The position numbers and the translations under genes were made by a program. DNA of 64,000 nucleotides from DAIMZI01 sp036734025 (GTDB lineage: Bacteria > Pseudomonadota > Alphaproteobacteria > Rhizobiales > Rhodomicrobiaceae): NCBI GenBank assembly GCA_036734025.1, contig DAIMZI010000001.1:62001-126000 (forward strand), written 5' to 3'. Under the pieces are notes generated by a model, which had not been told where the DNA came from, searched no databases, and saw nothing but the letters and a program-made list of their open reading frames with translations. Within the stretch, counting starts at the first letter, position 1; each line of letters starts with the position of its first letter. This document shows, piece by piece, positions 1 to 8,211 of the stretch.

Positions 1-155
1 GCAAGCAAGCGGCGGCTGCCGTGGGCAAGCTGATCGCGCAGCGCGCCAGCGCCGCCGGCGTCAGCGAAGTGGTGTTTGACCGCGGTGCCTATCTGTTCCA
101 TGGCCGGGTGAAGGCGCTTGCGGACGCCGCGCGCGAGGGCGGTCTGAAATTCTGA
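1..155 (+). CDS. rplR: 50S ribosomal protein L18 (3' end only)
   Basis: This is the C-terminal part of L18, the 5S rRNA-binding protein of the large subunit central protuberance. The reading frame opens at base 3 and closes at the TGA at 153-155, giving about 50 residues that end in the typical L18 tail (FDRGAYLFHGRVKALADAAR, then EGGLKF). The start lies outside the window. It is followed by rpsE after 70 bases, the normal spc-operon order, so co-transcription is expected. The assignment rests on the conserved tail and the position. Confidence 0.93.
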   Translation, partial: KQAAAAVGKLIAQRASAAGVSEVVFDRGAYLFHGRVKALADAAREGGLKF

Positions 156-225
156 ATGTCTGTGCAGCCGGGGGCCGAAGAGCTGCCGGCGGATGCGCAG
201 CCTGCACTGAAGAGGAAAAAGAGCA

Positions 226-795
226 GTGGCACGAGCACCGCGCGAACGCGAAGAACGTGACAGCGAATTCGTCGACAAGCTTGTCGGCATCAACCGTGTC
301 GCCAAGGTGGTCAAGGGCGGACGCCGTTTCGGCTTCGCGGCTCTGGTCGTGATTGGCGATCAGAAGGGCCGGGTTGGCTTTGGCCACGGCAAGGCCAAAG
401 AGGTGCCCGAGGCAATCCGCAAAGCGACCGAGGCCGCCAAACGCAGTCTGATCAAGGTGCCTTTGCGCGAGGGGCGCACACTGCACCACGATGTTACCGG
501 ACATCATGGCGCCGGCCGCGTCCTGCTGCGCGCCGCGCCTCCCGGCACCGGCATCATCGCCGGTGGGCCGATGCGCGCTGTGTTCGAGACGCTGGGCATT
601 CAGGATGTGGTGGCCAAGTCGATCGGCACATCCAACCCCTACAACATGGTGCGCGCCACTTTCGACGCGCTGCGCCGCGAGGACAGTCCGCGCTCGGTTG
701 CCGCCCGGCGCGGCAAGAAAGTAAGCGAAATCGTCGGCCGGCGCCGTGACAGCGCGGGTGATGCATCTGGCGCTGCTGCGCGCGATGCGGGCTGA
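226..795 (+). CDS. rpsE: 30S ribosomal protein S5
   Basis: S5 is a small-subunit protein at the mRNA entry and decoding region that contributes to translational accuracy. The 189-residue product has the S5 N-terminal double-stranded RNA-binding fold (about residues 12-75, with the KVVKGGRRFGFAALVVIGD core) and the C-terminal S5 domain (GTGIIAGGPMRAVFETLGI, then SNPYNMVRATFDAL). The start is GTG with a purine-rich ribosome binding site (AGAGGAAAAAG) just upstream. The last 25 or so residues are an Ala/Arg/Asp-rich tail beyond the conserved fold. It lies between rplR and rpmD in standard spc order. Confidence 0.97.
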   Translation: MARAPREREERDSEFVDKLVGINRVAKVVKGGRRFGFAALVVIGDQKGRVGFGHGKAKEVPEAIRKATEAAKRSLIKVPLREGRTLHHDVTGHHGAGRVLLRAAPPGTGIIAGGPMRAVFETLGIQDVVAKSIGTSNPYNMVRATFDALRREDSPRSVAARRGKKVSEIVGRRRDSAGDASGAAARDAG

Positions 796-810
796 TCAAG
801 GAGCAGGCTG

Positions 811-1029
811 ATGGCCGATAATTCCCATGCGGGCAAGATGATTACCGACAAGACAATCACCATTGAGCAAACCGGCAGTCCGATCCGGCGTCCGGACGCA
901 CAGCGCCAGGTGTTGATCGGATTGGGGCTGAACAAGCGCCATCGCCGCAAGACGCTCAAGGATACGCCGCAGGTGCGCGGCATGATCCGCAAGGTCGAAC
1001 ATCTCGTGCGCATCGTCGACGACAAGTGA
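811..1029 (+). CDS. rpmD: 50S ribosomal protein L30
   Basis: L30 is a small non-essential protein of the large subunit. The 72-residue product carries the L30 fold (ITIEQTGSPIRR, then VLIGLGLNKRHRRKTL and a VRGMIRKVEHLVRIVD tail). The ATG at 811 is preceded by AAGGAG, which supports the longer start. An internal ATG nine codons on would give the more common length of about 60 residues. It starts 15 bases after the rpsE stop, so translational coupling is likely. Confidence 0.95.
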   Translation: MADNSHAGKMITDKTITIEQTGSPIRRPDAQRQVLIGLGLNKRHRRKTLKDTPQVRGMIRKVEHLVRIVDDK

Positions 1030-1066
1030 TCGATACGCATAATGAACCAGCGAAAGGGCGAAAGCC

Positions 1067-1591
1067 ATGCGGCTGAATGAACTCAAGGACAGGCCGGGCG
1101 CGAACAAGTCGCGCATGCGCGTCGGCCGCGGCATCGGCTCGGGCAAGGGCAAAACGGCGGGGCGCGGCGTAAAGGGCCAGAAGGCGCGCACAGGCGTAGC
1201 GATCAAGGGTTTTGAAGGCGGTCAGAACCCGATCCACATGCGCTTGCCCAAACGCGGCTTCAACAGCCCGTTCAAGCCCGATTATGTCGAAATCAATCTG
1301 GCGCGCGTGCAAGAAGCCGTTGATGCCGGCAAGCTCGACCTTTCGGCAACGATAGATGGCGCGGCGCTGAAGGCAGCGGGCGTGATCCGTCGCGAAAAGG
1401 ATGGCGTGCGCCTGCTCGGCGAGGGTGAGCTCAAGGCGAAGATCAATTTCGAGCTGGCGGGCGCATCCGCCTCGGCGCGCAAGGCGGTCGAGGCGGCTGG
1501 CGGTACGTTGAGCATCAAGATGAGTACGCGCGCTGCCCGCAAGCTGGCAAAGCGCGAGGCGCGGGCAAGCGAAACAGCAGCGGCCGAGTAG
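1067..1591 (+). CDS. rplO: 50S ribosomal protein L15
   Basis: L15 binds 23S rRNA and joins late in large-subunit assembly. The 174-residue protein begins with the family's RNA-contacting N-terminus (MRLNELKDRPGANKSRMRVG) followed by the Gly/Lys-rich stretch GRGIGSGKGKTAGRGVKGQK at about residues 20-39. The C-terminal beta domain contains LSIKMSTRAAR. A short Ala/Glu tail follows the conserved domain. It lies directly upstream of secY, as in most spc operons. AAAGGG upstream is the likely ribosome binding site. Confidence 0.97.
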   Translation: MRLNELKDRPGANKSRMRVGRGIGSGKGKTAGRGVKGQKARTGVAIKGFEGGQNPIHMRLPKRGFNSPFKPDYVEINLARVQEAVDAGKLDLSATIDGAALKAAGVIRREKDGVRLLGEGELKAKINFELAGASASARKAVEAAGGTLSIKMSTRAARKLAKREARASETAAAE

Positions 1592-1698
1592 CGCGATCTG
1601 GTTGCGTCAACCCGGCTGGCGTTCGCCTGAACAGCGAGTTCTCCTCGCGGCAAAGGCCCGATGCGCCGCATCTGGTATGAATTTGGGAGCGGTCGAAC

Positions 1699-3033
1699 AT
1701 GGTCTCAGCAGCCGAACAACTTGCGGCAAACATCAATTTCTCGGCTTTCGCCAAGGCTGAGGAACTCAAGAAGCGTATCTGGTTCACGCTGGGCGCGCTG
1801 CTGATCTATCGGCTCGGCACCTATATCCCGCTGCCCGGCATCGACCCGACGGCGGTTGCCGAGCTGTTCCGCCAGAACCAGTCCGGTATCCTTGGCATGT
1901 TCGACATGTTCGCAGGCGGTGCGGTCGGGCGCATGGCGATCTTCGCGCTCAATATCATGCCGTATATCTCGGCCGCGATCATCATGCAGCTTCTCACCAC
2001 AGTCTCCAAACATCTGGAGCAACTCAAGAAGGAAGGTGAGCAGGGCCGCAAGCAGATCAATCAGTATACGCGCTACGGCACTGTCGTGCTCGCCGCGCTT
2101 CAGGGCTATGGCATCGCCGTTGGGCTGGAAGGCGCGGGCAACATCGTCACAGATCCCGGCATGTTCTTTCGTGCAACCACCGTCATCACGCTGGTCGGCG
2201 GCACCATTTTCCTGATGTGGCTGGGCGAGCAGATCACAGCGCGCGGTGTCGGCAACGGCATTTCGCTGATCATCTTCGCCGGCATCGTAGCAGAATTGCC
2301 CGGCGCGCTTGCCGGCACGCTCGAATTGGGCCGCCAGGGGGCGCTGTCGAGCTTCATCATCATCGCGCTGTTCTTCATGGCGATTGCGGTCATCGCCTTC
2401 ATCGTGTTCATGGAGCGCGCCCAGCGCCGGCTTCTGGTCCAGTATCCAAAGCGCCAGGTCGGCAACAAGATGTTCCAGGGCGAAAGCTCGCATCTGCCGC
2501 TCAAGCTGAACACCGCAGGTGTCATCCCGCCGATCTTCGCCTCGTCGCTGCTGCTTCTGCCGATCACTGTGGCGCAGTTCTCAGCCGGCCAGGGGCCGGA
2601 ATGGCTCAATCAGATCACCGCGCTGCTCGGCCGCGGCCAGCCGCTTTATCTCGCGCTCTACATCGGCGGCATCGTGTTCTTTGCGTTCTTTTACACCGCG
2701 CTGGTGTTCAACCCCAAGGAGACGGCCGACAATCTGAAGAAATATGGCGGCTTCATTCCCGGCATCCGTCCGGGTGAGCGTACGGCGGAATATATCGACT
2801 ATGTGCTGACGCGGATTACCGTCGTCGGCGCGGGCTATCTGGCGCTGGTCTGTCTGCTGCCGGAAATCCTCATCTCCCAGGCGGCAGTGCCGTTCTATTT
2901 CGGCGGAACCTCGCTGCTGATCGTGGTCAGCGTGACCATGGACACCGTGGCGCAGGTGCAGAGTCACCTTCTTGCGCACCAGTATGAAGGTCTCATAAAG
3001 AAATCAAAACTGAGGGGGGCACGGCGCCGATGA
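1699..3033 (+). CDS. secY: Preprotein translocase channel subunit SecY
   Basis: SecY forms the inner-membrane channel through which unfolded proteins are exported and membrane proteins inserted. The 444-residue product has the expected ten hydrophobic segments. It also has diagnostic motifs: LGTYIPLPGID after the first helix, GNGISLIIFAGI in the middle, the cytoplasmic loop with KMFQGESSHLPLKLNTAGVI, and the GIRPGERTAEYID motif near residue 355. The start ATG is preceded by GGGAG. About 107 bases separate it from rplO. Its stop overlaps the adk start by four bases, so the two are translationally coupled. Confidence 0.98.
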   Translation: MVSAAEQLAANINFSAFAKAEELKKRIWFTLGALLIYRLGTYIPLPGIDPTAVAELFRQNQSGILGMFDMFAGGAVGRMAIFALNIMPYISAAIIMQLLTTVSKHLEQLKKEGEQGRKQINQYTRYGTVVLAALQGYGIAVGLEGAGNIVTDPGMFFRATTVITLVGGTIFLMWLGEQITARGVGNGISLIIFAGIVAELPGALAGTLELGRQGALSSFIIIALFFMAIAVIAFIVFMERAQRRLLVQYPKRQVGNKMFQGESSHLPLKLNTAGVIPPIFASSLLLLPITVAQFSAGQGPEWLNQITALLGRGQPLYLALYIGGIVFFAFFYTALVFNPKETADNLKKYGGFIPGIRPGERTAEYIDYVLTRITVVGAGYLALVCLLPEILISQAAVPFYFGGTSLLIVVSVTMDTVAQVQSHLLAHQYEGLIKKSKLRGARRR

Positions 3034-3689
3034 ACCTGATCTTTCTCGGGCCGCCAGGGGCTGGAAAGGGCACACAAGCCAAGCGCATCGAAGAACTGTT
3101 CAATCTCAAGCAGCTCTCTTCCGGTGACATGCTGCGCGCCGCCGTGAACGAGGGCAGCCACATCGGTCAGCAGGCCAAGGCCTATATGGATGCCGGTAAG
3201 CTGGTTCCAGACGAACTGGTGGTCGATATCGTCTTTGACCAGATTGCCAAGGTCGACAACAATGCCGACGGATTCATCCTCGACGGCTTCCCGCGCAACG
3301 TCAATCAGGCCGAAGTCCTCGACGAACTGCTCCGCCCCAGCGGGCACGATATCAATCATGTGATCGTCGTCGAAGTGAATGACGATATTCTGGTCAAGCG
3401 CATCTCCGGCCGGTTCACCTGTGCGCAGTGCGGCGAGGGCTATCACGACGTCTACAAGCAGCCTGCGGTGGCCGGGGCCTGCGACAAATGTGGCGGCACC
3501 GAGTTCATCCGGCGCGCCGACGACAATCCCGAGACGGTCCGCTCACGTCTGGAGGTCTATCACGAGCAGACACGCCCGCTCATCGACTATTACCGCGCCA
3601 CCGGCAAGATGCGCCGCGTCGACGGCGAAAAGTCCATCGATGCCGTCACGCGGGAAATTGCAGACGCGATCGGCGAGGTTACGGGTTGA
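3030..3689 (+). CDS. adk: Adenylate kinase, zinc-binding long-lid type
   Basis: Adenylate kinase interconverts ATP plus AMP and two ADP in the cytoplasm. The 219-residue enzyme starts with the P-loop GPPGAGKGT (residues 7-15). It contains DGFPRN at about 85-90, and its LID domain has four cysteines (C131, C134, C151, C154) in two CxxC pairs, the structural zinc site of the zinc-type lid. The ATG overlaps the secY stop in an ATGA, which indicates coupled translation. Position after secY is typical for this operon. A gap of about 225 bases then separates it from rpsM. Confidence 0.98.
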   Translation: MNLIFLGPPGAGKGTQAKRIEELFNLKQLSSGDMLRAAVNEGSHIGQQAKAYMDAGKLVPDELVVDIVFDQIAKVDNNADGFILDGFPRNVNQAEVLDELLRPSGHDINHVIVVEVNDDILVKRISGRFTCAQCGEGYHDVYKQPAVAGACDKCGGTEFIRRADDNPETVRSRLEVYHEQTRPLIDYYRATGKMRRVDGEKSIDAVTREIADAIGEVTG

Positions 3690-3746
3690 ATATCGGCGCT
3701 TGTGCGGTTTATATCGCGGTCAATCCGAAAATCTGCATTGCGGCGC

Positions 3747-3776
3747 TTGACGCCGTCAACCGAATTTCGCTACATA
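3747..3776 (+). promoter_or_regulatory. Putative housekeeping promoter upstream of rpsM
   Basis: TTGACGC (3747-3753) and GCTACATA (3769-3776) resemble the Caulobacter housekeeping consensus TTGACGS / GCTANAWC, at 15 bases spacing. They lie in the adk-rpsM gap about 140 bases before the rpsM start, so rpsM-rpsK-rpoA-rplQ may be transcribed separately from the spc genes. The -35 element lies inside a small perfect dyad (TTGAC-GCC-GTCAA). This is inferred from sequence only. Confidence 0.45.
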
Positions 3777-3914
3777 ACCGGCTTGCGATGACATATCGTC
3801 CCATGCCGTGCTGCCGGGGGTCTGATCGCCACACGGCAGCCAATTTGATATCCAGGTCCGACTGGCGCACAGGGCATGATCTGCTCCTGTCGCGTCCGCC
3901 ACAAGGGGAATGAC

Positions 3915-4283
3915 GTGGCCCGTATTGCAGGTGTGAACATACCGACCGGCAAGCGCGTGGAAATCGCGCTGCGCTACATTCACGGGATCGGTCCAAGATT
4001 TGCGCGCGATATCTGCGCAAAAGCGAATATTCCGGGCGAGCGGCGCGTGAATGAACTGTCCGACGCTGATGTCAGCCAGATCCGCGAGATCATCGACCGC
4101 GACTATTCCGTCGAGGGCGATCTGCGCCGTGAAGTGGCGATGAACGTCAAGCGGCTGATGGATCTGGGCTGTTATCGCGGCTTGCGCCACCGCCGTGGGT
4201 TGCCGGTACGCGGCCAGCGCACGCATACCAACGCGCGCACGCGCAAGGGGCCGGCAAAGCCGATTGCGGGCAAGAAGAAATAA
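3915..4283 (+). CDS. rpsM: 30S ribosomal protein S13
   Basis: S13 sits in the head of the small subunit and contacts P-site tRNA and L5. The 122-residue product begins ARIAGVNIPTGKRVEIALRY and ends with the basic tail (PVRGQRTHTNARTRKGPAK) that reaches the tRNA. I chose the GTG at 3915, preceded by AAGGGGAA, over an in-frame ATG at 3876. The GTG gives the universally conserved N-terminus, whereas the upstream 13 codons encode nothing recognisable. It is the first gene of the rpsM-rpsK-rpoA-rplQ group. Confidence 0.97.
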   Translation: MARIAGVNIPTGKRVEIALRYIHGIGPRFARDICAKANIPGERRVNELSDADVSQIREIIDRDYSVEGDLRREVAMNVKRLMDLGCYRGLRHRRGLPVRGQRTHTNARTRKGPAKPIAGKKK

Positions 4284-4349
4284 TCATCGCAAGGCCCGGT
4301 CGCATCGTTCGCCCGTGCCAGCGCTCAAAAAGGTTTCGAGGTCTCATTC

Positions 4350-4739
4350 ATGGCAAAGGAGCGGGTCCGGGTTCGCCGCCGGGAAAAGAAGAACATCACC
4401 TCGGGCGTCGCCCATGTGAATGCATCGTTCAACAATACGATGATCACGATCACCGACGCTCAGGGCAATGCCGTGTCGTGGTCATCATCTGGGTCGATGG
4501 GCTTCAAGGGGTCGCGCAAATCGACCCCGTTTGCAGCGCAGATGGCGGCTGAAGATGCCGGCCGCAAGGCGCAGGAACATGGCATGAAGACCATTGATGT
4601 CGAGGTTCGCGGTCCGGGCTCGGGCCGGGAGTCGGCCTTGCGCGCGCTCCAGTCCTGCGGGTTTCAGGTGACTTCGATCCGCGATGTCACGCCGATCCCG
4701 CATAATGGCTGCCGTCCGCGCAAGCGCCGGCGGGTCTGA
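4350..4739 (+). CDS. rpsK: 30S ribosomal protein S11
   Basis: S11 lies on the platform of the small subunit near the Shine-Dalgarno helix. The 129-residue protein has the conserved HVNASFNNTMITITD stretch after a basic N-terminus, GSMGFKGSRKSTPFAAQ in the middle, and the Arg-rich C-terminus with DVTPIPHNGCRPRKRRRV. The length matches the family. It follows rpsM by 66 bases. The ribosome binding site is weak (GAGG about nine bases before the ATG). Confidence 0.97.
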   Translation: MAKERVRVRRREKKNITSGVAHVNASFNNTMITITDAQGNAVSWSSSGSMGFKGSRKSTPFAAQMAAEDAGRKAQEHGMKTIDVEVRGPGSGRESALRALQSCGFQVTSIRDVTPIPHNGCRPRKRRRV

Positions 4740-4997
4740 GGTCACCTAGCGCGCAACCGCGCTTTGGCTTGTGCGCGTTGCTCCAAGCTGGCGCGAATCC
4801 CTCTTGCGGGCAGATCCCTCTTGGGGGACGCGGCAGCGACAAACTGATGGCTGCAAATCACGGGACCGTTTGCCTTGAGGGAGTGCGGGCCTTGAATTTG
4901 GCGGCTGCTACCGCCGGCATGAACGGCGATGAAATCCGGCCCCCGGCCGGGCCGCAACATCGCGCTTGCGGCCGAACAGAACCGAGAGGTACCTAAA

Positions 4998-6014
4998 GTG
5001 CTGCACAAGAATTGGCAGGATCTCATCAAACCGCAGAAGCTCGTGGTCAAGCCGGGCCGTGATCCGCGCCGCCTCGCCACGCTGATCGCCGAACCGCTGG
5101 AGCGCGGTTTCGGCATGACGCTGGGCAACGCGCTGCGCCGGGTCCTGCTGTCCTCATTGCAGGGCGGCGCGATCACCAGCGTTCATATCGACGGTGTGCT
5201 GCACGAATTCTCCTCGATCGCCGGGGTGCGCGAGGATGTCACAGATATCGTTCTCAACATCAAGGAAATCGCGCTGCGGGTCCATTCGGAAGGCTCCAAG
5301 CGCATGGTGCTGAAGAAAGAGGGCCCCGGCGTGGCGACCGCGGGCGATATCGAGACAAGCGCGGAAGTCGAGATCCTGAACCCCGAGCAGGTGCTGTGCA
5401 CGCTCGATGAGGGCGTGTCGATCCGTATGGAATTCACGGCCGGTGTCGGCAAGGGATATCTGCCGGCCGAGCGCAACCGCCCCGAAGATGCTCCCATCGG
5501 CCTCATTCCGGTAGACAGCCTGTTCAGCCCGGTAAAGAAGGTCTCCTACAAGGTCGAGAACACCCGCGAGGGGCAGATCCTCGATTATGACAAGCTGACC
5601 ATGGAGGTCGAGACCGACGGCTCGACGAGCCCGGATGATGCGGTTGCCCTTGCGGCGCGCATCCTTCAGGATCAACTCGGCATCTTCGTCAACTTCGAAG
5701 AGCCTGAAAAAGTGTCGGCAGAAGACAGCGCGCCTGATCTGGAATTCAATGCCGCGCTGCTGAAGAAGGTCGATGAACTGGAATTGTCGGTGCGCTCGGC
5801 CAACTGTCTGAAGAACGACAATATCGTCTATATTGGCGATCTGATCCAGAAGACCGAGGCCGAGATGTTGCGCACACCCAACTTCGGGCGCAAGTCGCTC
5901 AATGAAATCAAGGAAGTGCTGGCCGCGATGGGGCTGCATCTGGGCATGGATGTGCCTAACTGGCCGCCGGAAAATATCGAGGAACTGGCCAAGCGCTTCG
6001 AGGATCAATACTGA
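4998..6014 (+). CDS. rpoA: DNA-directed RNA polymerase subunit alpha
   Basis: The alpha subunit dimerises to start RNA polymerase assembly, and its C-terminal domain contacts UP elements and activators. The start is the GTG at 4998, preceded by GAGAGGT. It gives 338 residues beginning MLHKNWQDLIKPQKLVVKPG, matching alphaproteobacterial RpoA. An in-frame ATG 69 bases upstream would add an unrelated Pro/Arg-rich leader. The N-terminal domain (about 20-240) contains GFGMTLGNALRRVLLSSLQG. The C-terminal domain (about 260-325) has the SVRSANCLKNDNI and FGRKSLNEIKEVL motifs of the DNA-binding fold. Confidence 0.97.
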   Translation: MLHKNWQDLIKPQKLVVKPGRDPRRLATLIAEPLERGFGMTLGNALRRVLLSSLQGGAITSVHIDGVLHEFSSIAGVREDVTDIVLNIKEIALRVHSEGSKRMVLKKEGPGVATAGDIETSAEVEILNPEQVLCTLDEGVSIRMEFTAGVGKGYLPAERNRPEDAPIGLIPVDSLFSPVKKVSYKVENTREGQILDYDKLTMEVETDGSTSPDDAVALAARILQDQLGIFVNFEEPEKVSAEDSAPDLEFNAALLKKVDELELSVRSANCLKNDNIVYIGDLIQKTEAEMLRTPNFGRKSLNEIKEVLAAMGLHLGMDVPNWPPENIEELAKRFEDQY

Positions 6015-6071
6015 GCGCGTCCTTCACGCGTCCATGAAAGCGAGGCTGCCCCTTGAAAGGGCAGGAAACAT

Positions 6072-6512
6072 ATGCGTCACCGCAATTCGGGCCGTAAGCT
6101 CAACCGCACGGCAAGCCACCGCAAGGCCATGTTCCGCAACATGGCAGGTGCGCTCATCAAGCACGAGCAGATCATGACCACCTTGCCCAAGGCGAAGGAA
6201 CTGCGCCCGGTCGTCGACAAGCTCATTACGCTTGGCAAGCGCGGGCCGGACAACCTGCATGCCCGCCGCCTCGCGGCAGCGCGGCTTTATGACGATGCGG
6301 TCGTCAAGAAACTGTTCGACGTGCTGGGACCGCGCTATGCGAAGCGCAACGGCGGCTACACGCGTGTCCTGAAGGCGGGCTTTCGTTACGGCGACAACGC
6401 GCCGATGGCCGTGATCGAACTGGTCGAGCGCGATGAAGACGCCAAGGGCCAGGATTCGGGTCCGGTGCAGGTGAGCGCCGATGAGGACGAGCGCGAGGAC
6501 GCGCGGGTCTAG
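6072..6512 (+). CDS. rplQ: 50S ribosomal protein L17
   Basis: L17 binds near the peptide exit region of the large subunit. The 146-residue product opens with MRHRNSGRKLNRTASHRKAM and contains the conserved EQIMTTLPKAKELRPVVDKL helix and the RNGGYTRVLKAGFRYGDNAP strand region. About 25 acidic residues follow the conserved domain, an extension often seen in this class. AGGAAA precedes the ATG. It ends the ribosomal/RNA polymerase cluster; the next gene starts 81 bases on. Confidence 0.97.
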   Translation: MRHRNSGRKLNRTASHRKAMFRNMAGALIKHEQIMTTLPKAKELRPVVDKLITLGKRGPDNLHARRLAAARLYDDAVVKKLFDVLGPRYAKRNGGYTRVLKAGFRYGDNAPMAVIELVERDEDAKGQDSGPVQVSADEDEREDARV

Positions 6513-6593
6513 TATCGGCGCGGCTTGCAGAAGCGACCGCATGGCGCTGGCGTCTTCTGTGCAACCGTTTTAGGCCAACGGCGTCTTGGGACA

Positions 6594-8168
6594 ATGTCAA
6601 CGCGCATCATCGCGACCATCATCGTGCTGGCTGTCGCGGGCTTTGCCCTCGTCCAATTCCTCTTGCCGGCGCCTGGCTTGCACACAATAACGCCGGACCG
6701 CCCAGGACTTGCCGACAGCACGGCCCAGCAAGCGCTTTCCACCCGCCAGTCGCGCGTGGCGGACGAAGCCCGCGCCGGCCCGCAAGACAGGCTGGCGCTC
6801 CAGGATCTCGCACCGGGGGACACAGCCGTCCCCGCCACCCGCGAGCAGATCAGACTGTCCTTTGCTCCCGTCGCCAGCCAGGCCTCGCCTGCGGTGGTCA
6901 ACATCTATGTGCGCCAAAGGGTGCGCGGCCGCTCCATGCCGCGCTTGCGCGACCCATTCTTTGAACGTTTCTTCGGCCGCGACCCCGGTGCGCCGCGCGA
7001 GCGCATGGAACAGTCGCTGGGTTCTGGCGTGATCGTGACGCCTGAGGGCCTCATCGTCACGAACTACCACGTCATCCGCGGGCGCGGCAGCGACGGCGAA
7101 AGCGTCGATATCAAGGTTGCCATGGCCGATGGCCGCGAATTCGCAGCAGCGGTCATTCTGGAAGATGAGCGTACCGATCTGGCCGTGTTGCGTCTGGAGC
7201 GCGAGGACGATCAGGAATTCCCTTACCTTGCTTTCGCCGATTCCGATCTGCTCGAGGTTGGCGATCTCGTGCTTGCCATCGGCAATCCGTTCGGCGTCGG
7301 CCAGACAGTCACCAGCGGTATCGTCTCGGCGGTGGCGCGCACCCGCGTCGGCATTTCCGATTACCAGTTCTTCATCCAGACCGATGCGGCCATCAATCCG
7401 GGCAATTCCGGCGGCGCACTTGTCGATATGGATGGTCGCCTCATCGGCATAAATACCGCGATCTTTTCGCGCACCGGGGGTTCGTTGGGTATCGGCTTTG
7501 CCATTCCCGCCAACATGGTCCGGCTGATCGTGGAATCCGCGCTTCAAGGCTCGACCGTGCGCCGGCCGTGGCTGGGGGTGGATCTGCAATCGCTGACCGG
7601 CGAGCTTGCAGCCGCGCTCGGGCTGGAGCGACCATCCGGCGCGCTGGTATCACGGCTTGCATCAGCCAGCCCCGCCCTTGAAGCCGGGCTGCGCGAAGGC
7701 GATGTCATCCTCAAGGTTGACGATGTGGGCGTGCGCGATGCCGATACGTTCCGCTACCGCGTGGCAACCAAGGGTGTGGGTGGACAGAGCGTGCTGCGCG
7801 TCTGGCGCGATAACCGCGAGCTTGATGTCACCGTGTCGCTTGAAGCCGCGCCGGAAACACCGCCGCGCAACACCACGACGCTTGAAGGCAATCATCCATT
7901 CACCGGAGCCAAGGTTGAAAACCTGTCACCGGCAGTGGCGGAGGAGTTGCGTATCCAGGATACCAGAGGCGTGGTCGTGCGCGAGACCCAGAGCTACTCG
8001 CCGGCGCGCCGCATCGGCTTGCGCCCTGGCGATATCATCGTCGAGATCAACGAGCGGCGCATCGCGGAGATTGACGACCTGCTGGCGGCGTTGCGTCGCG
8101 GGCGGAACTATTGGGCATTGACGGTCAAGCGCGGCGGCCAGCTCCTGCGCACGGTGCTGCGCGGATGA
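6594..8168 (+). CDS. HtrA/DegQ-type periplasmic serine protease with two PDZ domains
   Basis: This is a trypsin-fold protease of the HtrA family, expected to degrade misfolded envelope proteins. Residues 4-24 form one hydrophobic segment (signal peptide or membrane anchor), followed by a linker to about residue 85. The protease domain carries the triad H159 (TNYHVIRG), D195 (ERTDLAVL) and S272 (NPGNSGGAL). PDZ domains follow at about 326-420 and 445-524. I chose the ATG at 6594 because it begins right at the signal segment. An in-frame ATG 69 bases upstream would add a basic leader of 23 residues. It precedes rarA. The family assignment is firm, but DegP, DegQ and DegS subtypes cannot be told apart here. 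Confidence 0.93.
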   Translation: MSTRIIATIIVLAVAGFALVQFLLPAPGLHTITPDRPGLADSTAQQALSTRQSRVADEARAGPQDRLALQDLAPGDTAVPATREQIRLSFAPVASQASPAVVNIYVRQRVRGRSMPRLRDPFFERFFGRDPGAPRERMEQSLGSGVIVTPEGLIVTNYHVIRGRGSDGESVDIKVAMADGREFAAAVILEDERTDLAVLRLEREDDQEFPYLAFADSDLLEVGDLVLAIGNPFGVGQTVTSGIVSAVARTRVGISDYQFFIQTDAAINPGNSGGALVDMDGRLIGINTAIFSRTGGSLGIGFAIPANMVRLIVESALQGSTVRRPWLGVDLQSLTGELAAALGLERPSGALVSRLASASPALEAGLREGDVILKVDDVGVRDADTFRYRVATKGVGGQSVLRVWRDNRELDVTVSLEAAPETPPRNTTTLEGNHPFTGAKVENLSPAVAEELRIQDTRGVVVRETQSYSPARRIGLRPGDIIVEINERRIAEIDDLLAALRRGRNYWALTVKRGGQLLRTVLRG

Positions 8169-8211
8169 AGGTGCGCCGCGTGGGCCCGCCCAGGGCCGGG
8201 ATGGCAACAGG

